Source: Bradyrhizobium sp. (lineage in GTDB: Bacteria > Pseudomonadota > Alphaproteobacteria > Rhizobiales > Xanthobacteraceae). From it: a DNA stretch of 6,060 nucleotides. How positions within the stretch are numbered: the first letter of the stretch is position 1; the number at the start of each line of letters is the position of its first letter. The stretch is taken from positions 1 to 6,060 of the forward strand of contig JAQGKJ010000146.1 in NCBI GenBank assembly GCA_028290165.1. Reading direction: 5' to 3'. The notes beneath the pieces were generated by a model that saw nothing but the letters and a program-made list of their open reading frames with translations, was not told where the DNA came from and ran no database searches. Both the position numbers and the translations under genes were made by a program. Shown piece by piece: positions 1 to 5,997 of this stretch.

Positions 1-101
1 AGGACCATGGCCACACGCCCGGCAAGATCGATCCGCCGCGCGAGGAACGCACAATTGAATTTCCTTTGACCCTCGACTTGAGGACGCCGCTGCTCCCTTG
101 A
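1..101 (+). CDS. C-terminal end of an upstream transglutaminase/DUF2126-like protein (partial, 5' end outside window)
   Basis: Reading from position 3, an open frame runs to the TGA at 99-101 and gives 32 residues, including GHTPG and the ending EFPLTLDLR followed by TPLLP. This proline-rich tail resembles the C-terminus of the long (about 1,100-residue) proteins that join an N-terminal transglutaminase-like domain to DUF2126. In Rhizobiales those genes commonly lie directly upstream of a circularly permuted ATP-grasp/alpha-E gene, which fits the next gene here. The stop codon is 20 bases before the next ATG and the strand is the same, so the genes are probably co-transcribed. Only the tail is visible, so no catalytic residue can be checked. 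The assignment rests on recalled family resemblance and gene order. The open frame itself is seen directly, but 32 codons alone would be weak evidence. Confidence 0.6.
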   Translation, partial: DHGHTPGKIDPPREERTIEFPLTLDLRTPLLP

Positions 102-110
102 GACTAGGGC

Positions 111-115
111 AGGAG
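111..115 (+). promoter_or_regulatory. Shine-Dalgarno sequence that decides the start of the ATP-grasp/alpha-E gene
   Basis: AGGAG at 111-115 lies six bases before the ATG at 122, which is ideal spacing. A TTG at 98 in the same frame would give eight more residues, but it has no comparable ribosome binding site. It also overlaps the upstream stop codon. The ATG at 122 is therefore preferred. Confidence 0.8.
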
Positions 116-121
116 AGTCGG

Positions 122-2650
122 ATGGCGGCACACGACGGCCAGGAAAGCAGTCGGGCAAGCAGTCAGGCAAGCAGGGTCCGCCAGGGCAATCGGCGGGTGG
201 CGCAGTGGACGCGCGACTATGTCCGCCTTCCGGGTATTACCGACGAATACATCTACCAGGACGAGGCCACACGCGCGGTCTGGACCCGCTTCTTCGAAGC
301 CTTCTCCACGATGGCGCCCGGTGACATCGAGCGGCGTTTTGGTTCGGCCGACCGGCACTTGAGGGAAGCCGGCGTGACCTATCGCGCGCCCGGCGAAACC
401 GCCGACCGGCTTTGGCCGCTGAGCCATCTGCCGCTCCTGATCGGCGAGGCCGATTGGCAGCAATTGACCGCCGGCATCGTGCAACGCGCGCAATTGCTGG
501 AACTGGTGCTGAGCGACCTCTATGGCGAGGGCCGGCTGGTCGCCGAGGGCGCGATCCCCGCCGCGGCCATTGCCGGCTCTACCGAATATCTGCGCTCGGT
601 CTGCGGCATCAAACCGCCGGGCGGCCGCTATCTGAATTTGTATGCCGCCGACGTCGGCCGCGGGCCCGATGGACGCTGGTGGGTGCTGGGCGACCGCACC
701 CAGGCGCCGTCAGGAGCGGGCTACGCGCTTGAAAACCGCCTGGTGCTGTCACGCGCGTTTACCACGCTCTACAAATCGATGAATGTGGAGCGGGTGGCGC
801 CTTTCTTCGAGGCGTTCCGTGACTCACTGCGCGCCAGCGCCGACCGCGACGAGCCGCGCATCGGGCTTTTGACGCCCGGCCAGTTCAGTGAAACCTATTT
901 CGAACACGCGACACTGGCGCGTTATCTCGGATTCCTGCTGGTCGAGGGCGACGATCTCGCCGTCAGCGGCGACCGCATTCATATCCGAACCGTCGCGGGC
1001 TTAAAGCGGCTCGACGTGCTGTTGCGCCGGGTGGATTCCAATTTTCTCGATCCGCTCGAGCTCAACGCCTCCTCGCAGCTCGGCGTGCCCGGCCTGATCG
1101 ACGTGCTGCGCAAGGGTGGCGTCGTCGTCGCCAACATGCCGGGCTCGGGCGTGATGGAGGCCCGCGCGCTGTTGGGCTTCCTGCCCAGCCTGAGCCGGCG
1201 CTTCTTCGGCGAAGATTTGAAGATGCCGCATATCGCGACCTGGTGGTGCGGCCAGAAGGCTGCGCGCGAGGAAGTGCTGTCGCGGCTCGACAGGGTTGCC
1301 ATCGAGGGCGCCTACGGCAGAGGCGTTCCCGGTTTTCCGGGTCACGGTCCGGTGCTTGCCGGCGAATTGTCGGCCAGCGAGCGCGAACGGCTCAAGGCGG
1401 CGATCAACGAACGCGGCATCGATTATGTCGGCCAGGAACTGGTGCGGCTGTCGACAATGCCGGTGTGGGACAACGGCCGGATCACGCCGCGTCCCTTTGT
1501 GCTGCGGGTTTTCGCCGCCGCCACCCCCAATGGCTGGACCATCATGCCCGGCGGCTTTTGCCGGATCGCCGAGCAACTCGACGCCCGCGCGGTGTCGATG
1601 GGCGACGGCGCGCGGGCGGCGGATGTCTGGGTAGTCTCCGACAAGGCGGTTTCGCCGATGACGCTGCTCCCGGCCGGCGATACCGTGCGGATCCGGCGTA
1701 TCGCCGGCGTGGTGCCGAGCCGGGCGGCTGACAATCTGTTCTGGCTGGGCCGTTATCTGGAACGCGCCGAGGCGACCCTGCGGCTGGTGCGGGCGCTGGG
1801 GACGCAGCGCGACCCCGGCAAGGGATCGTCGACCGTGCTCCACTCGGTCGAGCGAATCCAAAGGCTTCTGGTGACATGGGGCGCCACCACGCAGGCGTCG
1901 CGGACCCAGCCCTCGAAGGTTGCCGCTGAAGCGCTGCAGGCCGAGGACAAATTCGGTTCGGCCTTGTCGCTGGTGCGCTCCGCGCAGCGAACCGCGACGT
2001 CCTTGCGGGAACGGCTTTCGCCTGACGCCTGGCAGGTGATTACCGAGATGGCTGAGCGCCTGGCGCAGGAGATTGAAGATGACGACGGCGTTGTCGTTGC
2101 CGCCGAACTGACACTGCAGGAACTCGCAAGCTTCGCAGGGCTGGCGCAGGAAAACATGAACCGCGCCGCCGGCTGGCGCTTTCTCGAAATGGGCCGCCGC
2201 GCCGAGCGCGCCATCAACACCGCGCGTTTCGCCCGCCAGTTCGCCTATGACGAGGCCGGCGGCGAGGATCTCGACATCCTGCTGACGCTGGTGGATTGCC
2301 AGATCACCTATCGGTCGCGTTATCTCGTTGGCCCGCTGCTGGCGCCGGTGCGCGATCTCGTCGTTCTCGATCCCTACAATCCACGGTCGGTCGCGTTTCA
2401 GGTCTCTGCGCTGAACGATCACATCGCGAGCCTTCCGACCCTGAAAGAGGGCGGACTGATCGAGCGGCCGCAGCGACTGGCGGTAGCGCTGCAGGCGACA
2501 TTGACGACGGCAGAGGCGGCATCCCTGGACACCAAGACGCTGTTCGCGCTGGAGCAGGATTTGCTCAACCTCGCCGATGCCGTCGGATCGCATTATTTTC
2601 CGCATGGGCCTAATGCGAGCCGGCCAGAGAAGCTGACGGGCCTCGCGTGA
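122..2650 (+). CDS. Circularly permuted ATP-grasp (type 2) / alpha-E domain fusion protein
   Basis: This 842-residue protein (numbered from ATG 122) is probably cytoplasmic, as no signal peptide or membrane segment is seen. After a polar N-terminal tail, residues about 85-510 form the circularly permuted ATP-grasp domain. Family hallmarks are DRTQAPSGAGYALENR (191-206), LRRVDSNFLDPLEL (301-314), NMPGSGVME (338-346), TWWCG (373-377) and PVWDNGRITPRPFVLRVFA (447-465). Residues about 530-825 form the all-helical alpha-E domain. It opens with SRAADNLFWLGRYLERAEAT, a pattern echoed at about 684-697 (WRFLEMGRRAERA), and contains DPYNPRSVAFQV near 750-761. ATP-grasp enzymes ligate a carboxylate to an amine by way of an acyl-phosphate. 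For this subfamily the role, predicted from gene neighbourhoods, is peptide-bond formation on an unknown peptide or metabolite. The two domains are separate genes in many bacteria but fused here. The gene overlaps the following transglutaminase by GTGA. The family call is firm; the substrate is unknown. Confidence 0.93.
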   Translation: MAAHDGQESSRASSQASRVRQGNRRVAQWTRDYVRLPGITDEYIYQDEATRAVWTRFFEAFSTMAPGDIERRFGSADRHLREAGVTYRAPGETADRLWPLSHLPLLIGEADWQQLTAGIVQRAQLLELVLSDLYGEGRLVAEGAIPAAAIAGSTEYLRSVCGIKPPGGRYLNLYAADVGRGPDGRWWVLGDRTQAPSGAGYALENRLVLSRAFTTLYKSMNVERVAPFFEAFRDSLRASADRDEPRIGLLTPGQFSETYFEHATLARYLGFLLVEGDDLAVSGDRIHIRTVAGLKRLDVLLRRVDSNFLDPLELNASSQLGVPGLIDVLRKGGVVVANMPGSGVMEARALLGFLPSLSRRFFGEDLKMPHIATWWCGQKAAREEVLSRLDRVAIEGAYGRGVPGFPGHGPVLAGELSASERERLKAAINERGIDYVGQELVRLSTMPVWDNGRITPRPFVLRVFAAATPNGWTIMPGGFCRIAEQLDARAVSMGDGARAADVWVVSDKAVSPMTLLPAGDTVRIRRIAGVVPSRAADNLFWLGRYLERAEATLRLVRALGTQRDPGKGSSTVLHSVERIQRLLVTWGATTQASRTQPSKVAAEALQAEDKFGSALSLVRSAQRTATSLRERLSPDAWQVITEMAERLAQEIEDDDGVVVAAELTLQELASFAGLAQENMNRAAGWRFLEMGRRAERAINTARFARQFAYDEAGGEDLDILLTLVDCQITYRSRYLVGPLLAPVRDLVVLDPYNPRSVAFQVSALNDHIASLPTLKEGGLIERPQRLAVALQATLTTAEAASLDTKTLFALEQDLLNLADAVGSHYFPHGPNASRPEKLTGLA
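145..180 (+). repeat. In-frame 12-bp tandem repeat in the N-terminal tail of the ATP-grasp gene
   Basis: Units at 145-156 (AAGCAGTCGGGC), 157-168 (AAGCAGTCAGGC) and a decayed third at 169-180 (AAGCAGGGTCCG) repeat every 12 bases. They encode Ser/Gln/Arg/Ala residues (SSRA, SSQA, SRVR) ahead of the conserved region, which begins near WTRDYVRLPG. The repeat keeps frame and probably makes a flexible, variable-length tail. Confidence 0.7.
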
Positions 2651-3525
2651 TCTACGACATCCGTCACGTCACCACCTACGGATACGAAAGTCCGGTCAGT
2701 TTCGCGCGATGCTCGCTGCGGCTGGAGCCGAAAAACGGCGACGGACAACAATTGATCTCGCACAGCGTCGATATCAGGCCGCGGCCCGCGGACCGCACGG
2801 TGCGGCGCGACTTCTTCGGCACCCATACCGAGAGCATCCTGATCGAGACCGCGCATCGCCACCTTCGCATCGATTCGAGGTCGCGGGTTTCGGTTTCCCG
2901 CAGCGCGCCGGGCCGCACCACCCAGGGTCCTGCGTGGGAAAGCGTCCGCGACGTGGCATTCGCCGCCACCAGTCTCGGCCCCTCTTCTCCGATCGGTTAC
3001 GTCTTTGCCAGTCCGCTGGTGCCGGTCCTTGAGCCGGTCACCGGATATGCGGCCCAGAGCTTTCCGCCGGCTGGTGGCGTCCTTGCCGGCGCGGTTGATC
3101 TGATGCACCGGATCCGCACCGAGTTCAAATACGACCCAAAAGCAACCGTGATCTCAACGCCGCTCAAGGAAGTGTTCGAGAAACGCCACGGCGTTTGCCA
3201 GGATTTTGCTCATGTGATGATCGCCGGGCTGCGCGGCCTCGGACTGCCGGCGGCCTATGTCTCCGGCTATCTGCGCACCATCCCGCCGCCGGGCAAACCG
3301 CGCCTCCAAGGCGCGGACGCGACGCATGCCTGGGTCTCGCTGTGGTGCGGCGAGGGCCTCGGCTGGGTCGGCCTTGACCCGACCAACGATCTCCTGGTCG
3401 AGAACGATCACATCGTGCTCGCGGTGGGGCGGGATTTTTCCGACGTCTCGCCGGTCGACGGCATCATCGTGGGATCGCGCAAGCAAAAGCTCGGCGTCGC
3501 CGTGGATGTGCTGCTGGTGGAATGA
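2647..3525 (+). CDS. Transglutaminase-like cysteine protease-fold protein with bacterial N-terminal beta domain
   Basis: This 292-residue protein starts with GTG at 2647 inside the preceding stop (GTGA overlap), which points to translational coupling; no strong ribosome binding site is seen. Residues 1 to about 85 (IYDIRHVTTYGYESPVSFARCSL) match the N-terminal domain typical of bacterial transglutaminase-like proteins. The catalytic core follows at about 145-250. The nucleophile is Cys184 in HGVCQDFAH, the histidine is His227 in DATHAWVSLW, and the aspartate is Asp244 in GLDPTND, so the papain-like triad is complete. The C-terminus, GRDFSDVSPVDGIIVGSR, is also typical of the family. No signal peptide is seen, so it is probably cytoplasmic. 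Such proteins cleave or form amide bonds, either as a protease/amidase or as an acyl transferase. Which one applies here cannot be told from sequence. Its position after the ATP-grasp/alpha-E gene suggests that both act on the same unknown peptide or protein substrate. Confidence 0.93.
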   Translation: MIYDIRHVTTYGYESPVSFARCSLRLEPKNGDGQQLISHSVDIRPRPADRTVRRDFFGTHTESILIETAHRHLRIDSRSRVSVSRSAPGRTTQGPAWESVRDVAFAATSLGPSSPIGYVFASPLVPVLEPVTGYAAQSFPPAGGVLAGAVDLMHRIRTEFKYDPKATVISTPLKEVFEKRHGVCQDFAHVMIAGLRGLGLPAAYVSGYLRTIPPPGKPRLQGADATHAWVSLWCGEGLGWVGLDPTNDLLVENDHIVLAVGRDFSDVSPVDGIIVGSRKQKLGVAVDVLLVE

Positions 3526-3560
3526 CGCCGCCGCGGCAGCGTGATCTCGAATTGCCAGGA

Positions 3561-3625
3561 CAAGTCCTCAAGCCAAGTTTTCAAGACAAGTTTTCAAGAC
3601 AAGTTTTCAAGACAGATTTCGAAGA
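3561..3625. repeat. 13-bp tandem repeat array, five units
   Basis: The unit CAAGTTTTCAAGA occurs three times perfectly and back to back at 3574-3586, 3587-3599 and 3600-3612. It is flanked by degenerate copies CAAGTCCTCAAGC (3561-3573) and CAGATTTCGAAGA (3613-3625). The period of 13 is not a multiple of three and the array lies between genes, so it is noncoding. There are no unique spacers, so it is not a CRISPR array. Each unit carries two CAAG tetramers, giving CAAG on one face with alternating spacings of 8 and 5 bases. It could be a simple slippage product, a protein-binding array (iteron-like) or a remnant of a longer minisatellite. Confidence 0.9.
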
Positions 3626-3743
3626 CATCAGGCATGTTTGACGCCCGGTTTTTTGCGGCAATTTTGTTTAGATTTTTAACCACATCTTTGCAATTTGCCC
3701 GGCCGGTAGCTCGATCCGTCCGCCCGGAAGGCACTTTTTAATC

Positions 3744-3808
3744 GTCCGCCCTTACGTTCGGACCCGCAGGTAAGGAATTTTCGAAAAGTTTAAATTCGGG
3801 GGTCGACC
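3744..3808 (+). promoter_or_regulatory. Structured 5' leader of the small gene: possible H-type pseudoknot and alternative pairing over the ribosome binding site
   Basis: GTCCG (3744-3748) pairs with CGGAC (3759-3763), and CCTTAC (3750-3755) pairs with GTAAGG (3770-3775). The two stems interleave, with connecting loops of 1, 3 and 6 bases, the geometry of a compact H-type pseudoknot. Alternatively GACCC (3761-3765) can pair with GGGTC (3800-3804), which covers part of the G-run (3798-3802) that probably serves as ribosome binding site. These pairings compete for the same bases. TTTTCGAAAA (3778-3787) and GGTCGACC (3801-3808) are perfect palindromes in the same leader. The complementarities are seen directly; the regulatory role is inference. 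It does not match any riboswitch family I recognise. Confidence 0.4.
3798..3802 (+). promoter_or_regulatory. Probable ribosome binding site of the 43-residue small gene
   Basis: A run of five G residues ends six bases before the ATG at 3809. It is not a canonical AGGAGG but can pair with the CCUCC core through GGGG/GGGGU, and the spacing is right. A better-looking AAGGA at 3772-3776 is too far upstream (33 bases from the ATG) and has no start codon at useful distance. Confidence 0.5.
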
Positions 3809-3940
3809 ATGACTTACGTATACTCCAGGCTGGAACGCAGTCTGTTCAGCGCCACCGCATTGTTCTGTACTGGCGGTCTTTCGATGTCGCTCGGGCTCAT
3901 CCTCGCCTACGATCTGCGGCTTGCGGATGCGTGGGTCTGA
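3809..3940 (+). CDS. Small single-pass membrane protein, 43 residues, function unknown
   Basis: ATG at 3809 opens a 43-codon frame ending in TGA at 3938-3940. The product begins MTYVYSRLERSL, continues with a hydrophobic stretch of about 22 residues (roughly 12-34, FSATALFCTGGLSMSLGLIL) and ends YDLRLADAWV. Two arginines before the segment and acidic residues after it suggest a single inner-membrane helix with the N-terminus in the cytoplasm. A G-rich ribosome binding site sits six bases upstream. The gene has its own structured leader and a strong hairpin about 44 bases downstream, so it looks like a separate transcription unit. I do not recognise a named family. It is too short for many gene finders, and conservation in relatives would decide whether it is real. 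Confidence 0.6.
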   Translation: MTYVYSRLERSLFSATALFCTGGLSMSLGLILAYDLRLADAWV

Positions 3941-3983
3941 TCTAAAGGACCGGCTGAAAACGCCATACGAATAAAGATTTCTT

Positions 3984-4021
3984 CGAAGGGGACAGCACGC
4001 GGAAGCGCGCCGTCCCCTTCG
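3984..4021. terminator. Strong GGAA-capped hairpin downstream of the small gene
   Basis: CGAAGGGGAC (3984-3993) is the exact reverse complement of GTCCCCTTCG (4012-4021), giving a 10-bp stem. Inside it, two more pairs (3995-3996 with 4009-4010) and CGC/GCG (3998-4000 with 4005-4007) close a GGAA tetraloop at 4001-4004, with two single mismatches. It lies about 44 bases after the small gene's stop. No clear T-run follows on either strand, so it is not a textbook intrinsic terminator. It may instead protect a 3' end or be a dispersed palindromic repeat. Confidence 0.55.
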
Positions 4022-4176
4022 GCATTGCGTGCATTGGGCAACCGGCATTCCCCGCGCGCTCGTTTTTTGGGCGGAACGATCATACACGACTCATATCAGA
4101 CGCTTCGCGCCGCGGGATTGCGGAGCCGTATCTTATCTTGGCTGTTTGAAATTTCGAGCAACAAAGCGACCGCGAC

Positions 4177-4212
4177 GTCGTCCCTGCTTCCGCATGCTTC
4201 CGCAGGGACGAC
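4177..4212. terminator. Perfect 11-bp-stem hairpin at the 3' end of the chemoreceptor gene, with an internal 10-bp duplication
   Basis: GTCGTCCCTGC (4177-4187) and GCAGGGACGAC (4202-4212) are exact reverse complements around a 14-base loop. The hairpin starts 11 bases beyond the chemoreceptor stop codon, so it would lie in that gene's 3' untranslated region. The loop region is a tandem duplication of TGCTTCCGCA (4185-4194 and 4195-4204), which reads TGCGGAAGCA on the minus strand. Removing one copy would leave an 11-bp stem with a GGAA tetraloop. Only a weak T-rich stretch follows on the minus strand. It resembles the GTCGTCCC-type palindromes I recall as abundant between Bradyrhizobium genes. 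Confidence 0.6.
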
Positions 4213-4223
4213 TGGCCTCAATC

Positions 4224-5993
4224 TCAGCCGGCAGTTCTGGTCCGCGGTGCGGCATCGCCGTCGTGGGCAACCGGGTCGGCGCGCAAATTGTGGAAGAATT
4301 TGTCGACCTCGCGCGACAGGATTTCCGCTGTCGAAGTCAAGCCGCTGGATGCCGAGAGGACCGATGTCGCCGCCTTGCTGGTCTTGCCGATGGCATCGTT
4401 GAGCGAACCAATGTTGACGACCAGGGTCTCGTTGCCCTGCGCGGCCAGTTGCGCATTGGCCGAAATTTCACGGGTCGCGGCGTCCTGCTGATCGACGGCG
4501 CCGGCGATATTCGAGGTGACTTCATTGATCTGGCGCACCGCGTCGCCAATTTCGCGCACGGCGTCGACTGCATTGCGCGTCGATGCCTGGATCATGCTGA
4601 CGTTCTGGCCTATTTCCGAGGTCGCCTTGGCGGTCTGCCCGGCAAGGGCCTTGACCTCGTGCGCAACGATCGCGAAGCCGCGACCGGCCTCGCCGGCGCG
4701 AGCGGCTTCGATGGTCGCGTTCAACGCCAGCAGATTGGTCTGCGCGGCGATCGCCTGGATCAGATTGAGTACGCCGTCGATGCGCTGGGTAGCTGCGGCG
4801 AGGCTTTCGATTTCGGCGACCGATTTTTCGGTCCGTTGGCCGGCTTGTTCGACGACGCCTGCGGAGTGGCGGACCTGTCGGCCGATCTCCTCCACAGAAG
4901 CCGACAGCTCCTCGGCGGCACTGGCGACGGCGTAGACATTGCTGGAGGCCTGTTCGGTCGCGCTGGAGGCGGCAATGGAGCGCTCGCTGGCATCCGACGA
5001 CACCTTGGTGATCGACTGCGCCGTGTCGCGCATGGCTGACGCATTATCGGTGACGGCGCGCAGCACACCCCCGATCGCGCCGCGGAACGCTTCGACGGAG
5101 GCTTCGATGTGCTGGGCCCGCTCTTCGCGCGCTTTGGAATCCAGCAGGACCTGCGAATTGAGATTGCGGTTGCGCTCCATCGCCTCCTGGAAGATCTGGA
5201 TGGCCCGCGCCAGCGCACCGATCTCGTCGGCGCGGTTGGTATGGGGAACCTCGACATTTTCGGCGCCCTCGGCGACCCGCTTGATGGTGGCGGTGATCAG
5301 CGAAAGCGGCCGCGCAACCGAGCGGGCGATAATCAGCACGCCGGCGCCGACCAGGACCAGCGCCAGGCCGCCGAGACAGGTCAGGAGGAAGGACATTGAG
5401 CGGTTGGCCTCGGTTTGCCGGCCGATCTGCTTGCTGCGTTCGTCATAGACCCTGGAAAGCGCTTCAAGGTCCTTGTTGAGGGCGGAACGCACCGTGCGAT
5501 TGGCATCGTTGTCGCCCCACTCACGGCCTGCGGCGGCACCGATCTCCACGCCGCGGCGTACCAGTTCCTTGCGGAAATCGACAAACTGCTCGATGCGTTT
5601 TTTGAAGGTGGCGAACTGCTCGGCGTCATCGGCCCGGACGATGGATTCCCAGTCCTTGACCACGGCGAGAATCTGGTTGTTGAACTTGAGAAGTCCATCG
5701 CCATACTTCTTCACGTCGGCGGGTTGCGTCGACATATAGATGCCGCGGGATTCCATCACGACCGCATAGACCAGCGCATTGACGCGCTCGACATTCAAGG
5801 CGGCGTGGCTGGCGACCGCGATGGCTTCGGCGATTTCGGTGTTGCGGCGGGTGTTATAGTCGGAGAGGGCGGTGATGGCCGCGGTGAGCACGGCGAACAG
5901 GCCGAAGATCGAGTACAGCTTGAGCGCGAGCGAAAACCGGGACGCCATGGCTGCGCCGGAGGGCGAGTGACTGGATTTCATCGTTTCAGGCAT
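4224..5993 (-). CDS. Methyl-accepting chemotaxis protein with HAMP domain
   Basis: This 589-residue inner-membrane chemoreceptor is complete. Membrane segment 1 is at about 25-43 and segment 2 at about 201-223. They enclose a periplasmic sensor of about 155 residues that looks all-helical (four-helix-bundle type), so its ligand cannot be read from sequence. HAMP follows at about 224-276, with RPLSLI and [11 protein letters not shown]. The cytoplasmic signalling domain runs from about 300 to 570. Its hairpin tip, which contacts CheW and CheA, is seen as [39 protein letters not shown] (about 413-451, conserved core [16 protein letters not shown]). Glutamate/glutamine pairs in the flanking helices are candidate methylation sites. 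The C-terminus ends PRTRTAG and lacks the NWETF-type pentapeptide that docks CheR/CheB in some receptors. ATG 5993 is preferred because GAGG lies six bases upstream; internal ATGs at 5981 and 5948 have weaker sites. No che gene is adjacent, so it is an orphan receptor. Confidence 0.95.
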   Translation of the reverse strand: MPETMKSSHSPSGAAMASRFSLALKLYSIFGLFAVLTAAITALSDYNTRRNTEIAEAIAVASHAALNVERVNALVYAVVMESRGIYMSTQPADVKKYGDGLLKFNNQILAVVKDWESIVRADDAEQFATFKKRIEQFVDFRKELVRRGVEIGAAAGREWGDNDANRTVRSALNKDLEALSRVYDERSKQIGRQTEANRSMSFLLTCLGGLALVLVGAGVLIIARSVARPLSLITATIKRVAEGAENVEVPHTNRADEIGALARAIQIFQEAMERNRNLNSQVLLDSKAREERAQHIEASVEAFRGAIGGVLRAVTDNASAMRDTAQSITKVSSDASERSIAASSATEQASSNVYAVASAAEELSASVEEIGRQVRHSAGVVEQAGQRTEKSVAEIESLAAATQRIDGVLNLIQAIAAQTNLLALNATIEAARAGEAGRGFAIVAHEVKALAGQTAKATSEIGQNVSMIQASTRNAVDAVREIGDAVRQINEVTSNIAGAVDQQDAATREISANAQLAAQGNETLVVNIGSLNDAIGKTSKAATSVLSASSGLTSTAEILSREVDKFFHNLRADPVAHDGDAAPRTRTAG

Positions 5994-5997
5994 TGCA

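Larger units (their letters stand above)
3526..3808. other. Intergenic region between the transglutaminase operon and the small membrane-protein gene
   Basis: These 283 bases hold no convincing gene. In order they contain a short GC-rich stretch after the operon stop without a clear U-tract terminator, and a 13-bp tandem repeat array (3561-3625). Next comes an AT-rich segment (about 3648-3695) that contrasts with the GC-rich surroundings. After that are two copies of CGTCCGCCC (3717-3725 and 3743-3751), then the structured leader of the small gene (3744-3808). The AT-rich part is the likeliest place for the small gene's promoter, but I see no convincing -35/-10 pair. TTAACCAC at 3676-3683 matches seven of eight bases of the TTAACCAT half-site reported for the alphaproteobacterial regulator CtrA, which could easily be chance. 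Confidence 0.6.
3941..4223. other. Convergent intergenic region with two strong hairpins
   Basis: This 283-base stretch separates the small + strand gene from the - strand chemoreceptor. It contains the hairpins at 3984-4021 and 4177-4212, described separately. The part between them (about 4022-4176) shows only a short direct repeat (GCATTG twice near 4022-4036) and a run of six T at about 4073-4078. Open frames on both strands here have no ribosome binding site or recognisable protein character, so I annotate no gene in it. Confidence 0.6.

Noticed and set aside
1001..2605. A 534-codon open frame on the minus strand opposite the ATP-grasp/alpha-E gene
   Set aside because: It is a shadow frame produced by GC-rich codon bias. 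Its product is rich in Arg, Gln and His with no recognisable domain, and the plus strand encodes a well-recognised protein across the whole span.
3561..3625. The tandem repeats as a CRISPR array
   Set aside because: The units are 13 bases and directly adjacent, with no unique spacers, and no cas genes are present.
3661..3692. A sigma-70 promoter in the AT-rich segment before the small gene
   Set aside because: TTGTTT at 3664-3669 could serve as a weak -35 box, but no acceptable -10 box lies at normal spacing. The region is noted as a likely promoter area without naming boxes.
3541..3741. A 66-codon GTG-started frame across the 13-bp repeats
   Set aside because: There is no ribosome binding site, the repeat period of 13 does not keep frame, and the product has no recognisable character. 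It is more likely noncoding.
3744..3775. The leader as a SAM-II or preQ1 riboswitch, both of which use H-type pseudoknots
   Set aside because: The conserved bases I know for those families are not visible, and the downstream gene is not a methionine or queuosine gene.
3752..4087. A 111-codon minus-strand frame across the small gene and the first hairpin
   Set aside because: The product is Arg/Cys-rich with no domain, lacks a ribosome binding site, and runs through a strong hairpin and the better-supported small gene on the other strand.
4029..5039. A 336-codon plus-strand frame opposite the chemoreceptor
   Set aside because: Most of it mirrors the chemoreceptor coding strand, and the product is Gly/Asp/Arg-rich without domain character or a ribosome binding site.
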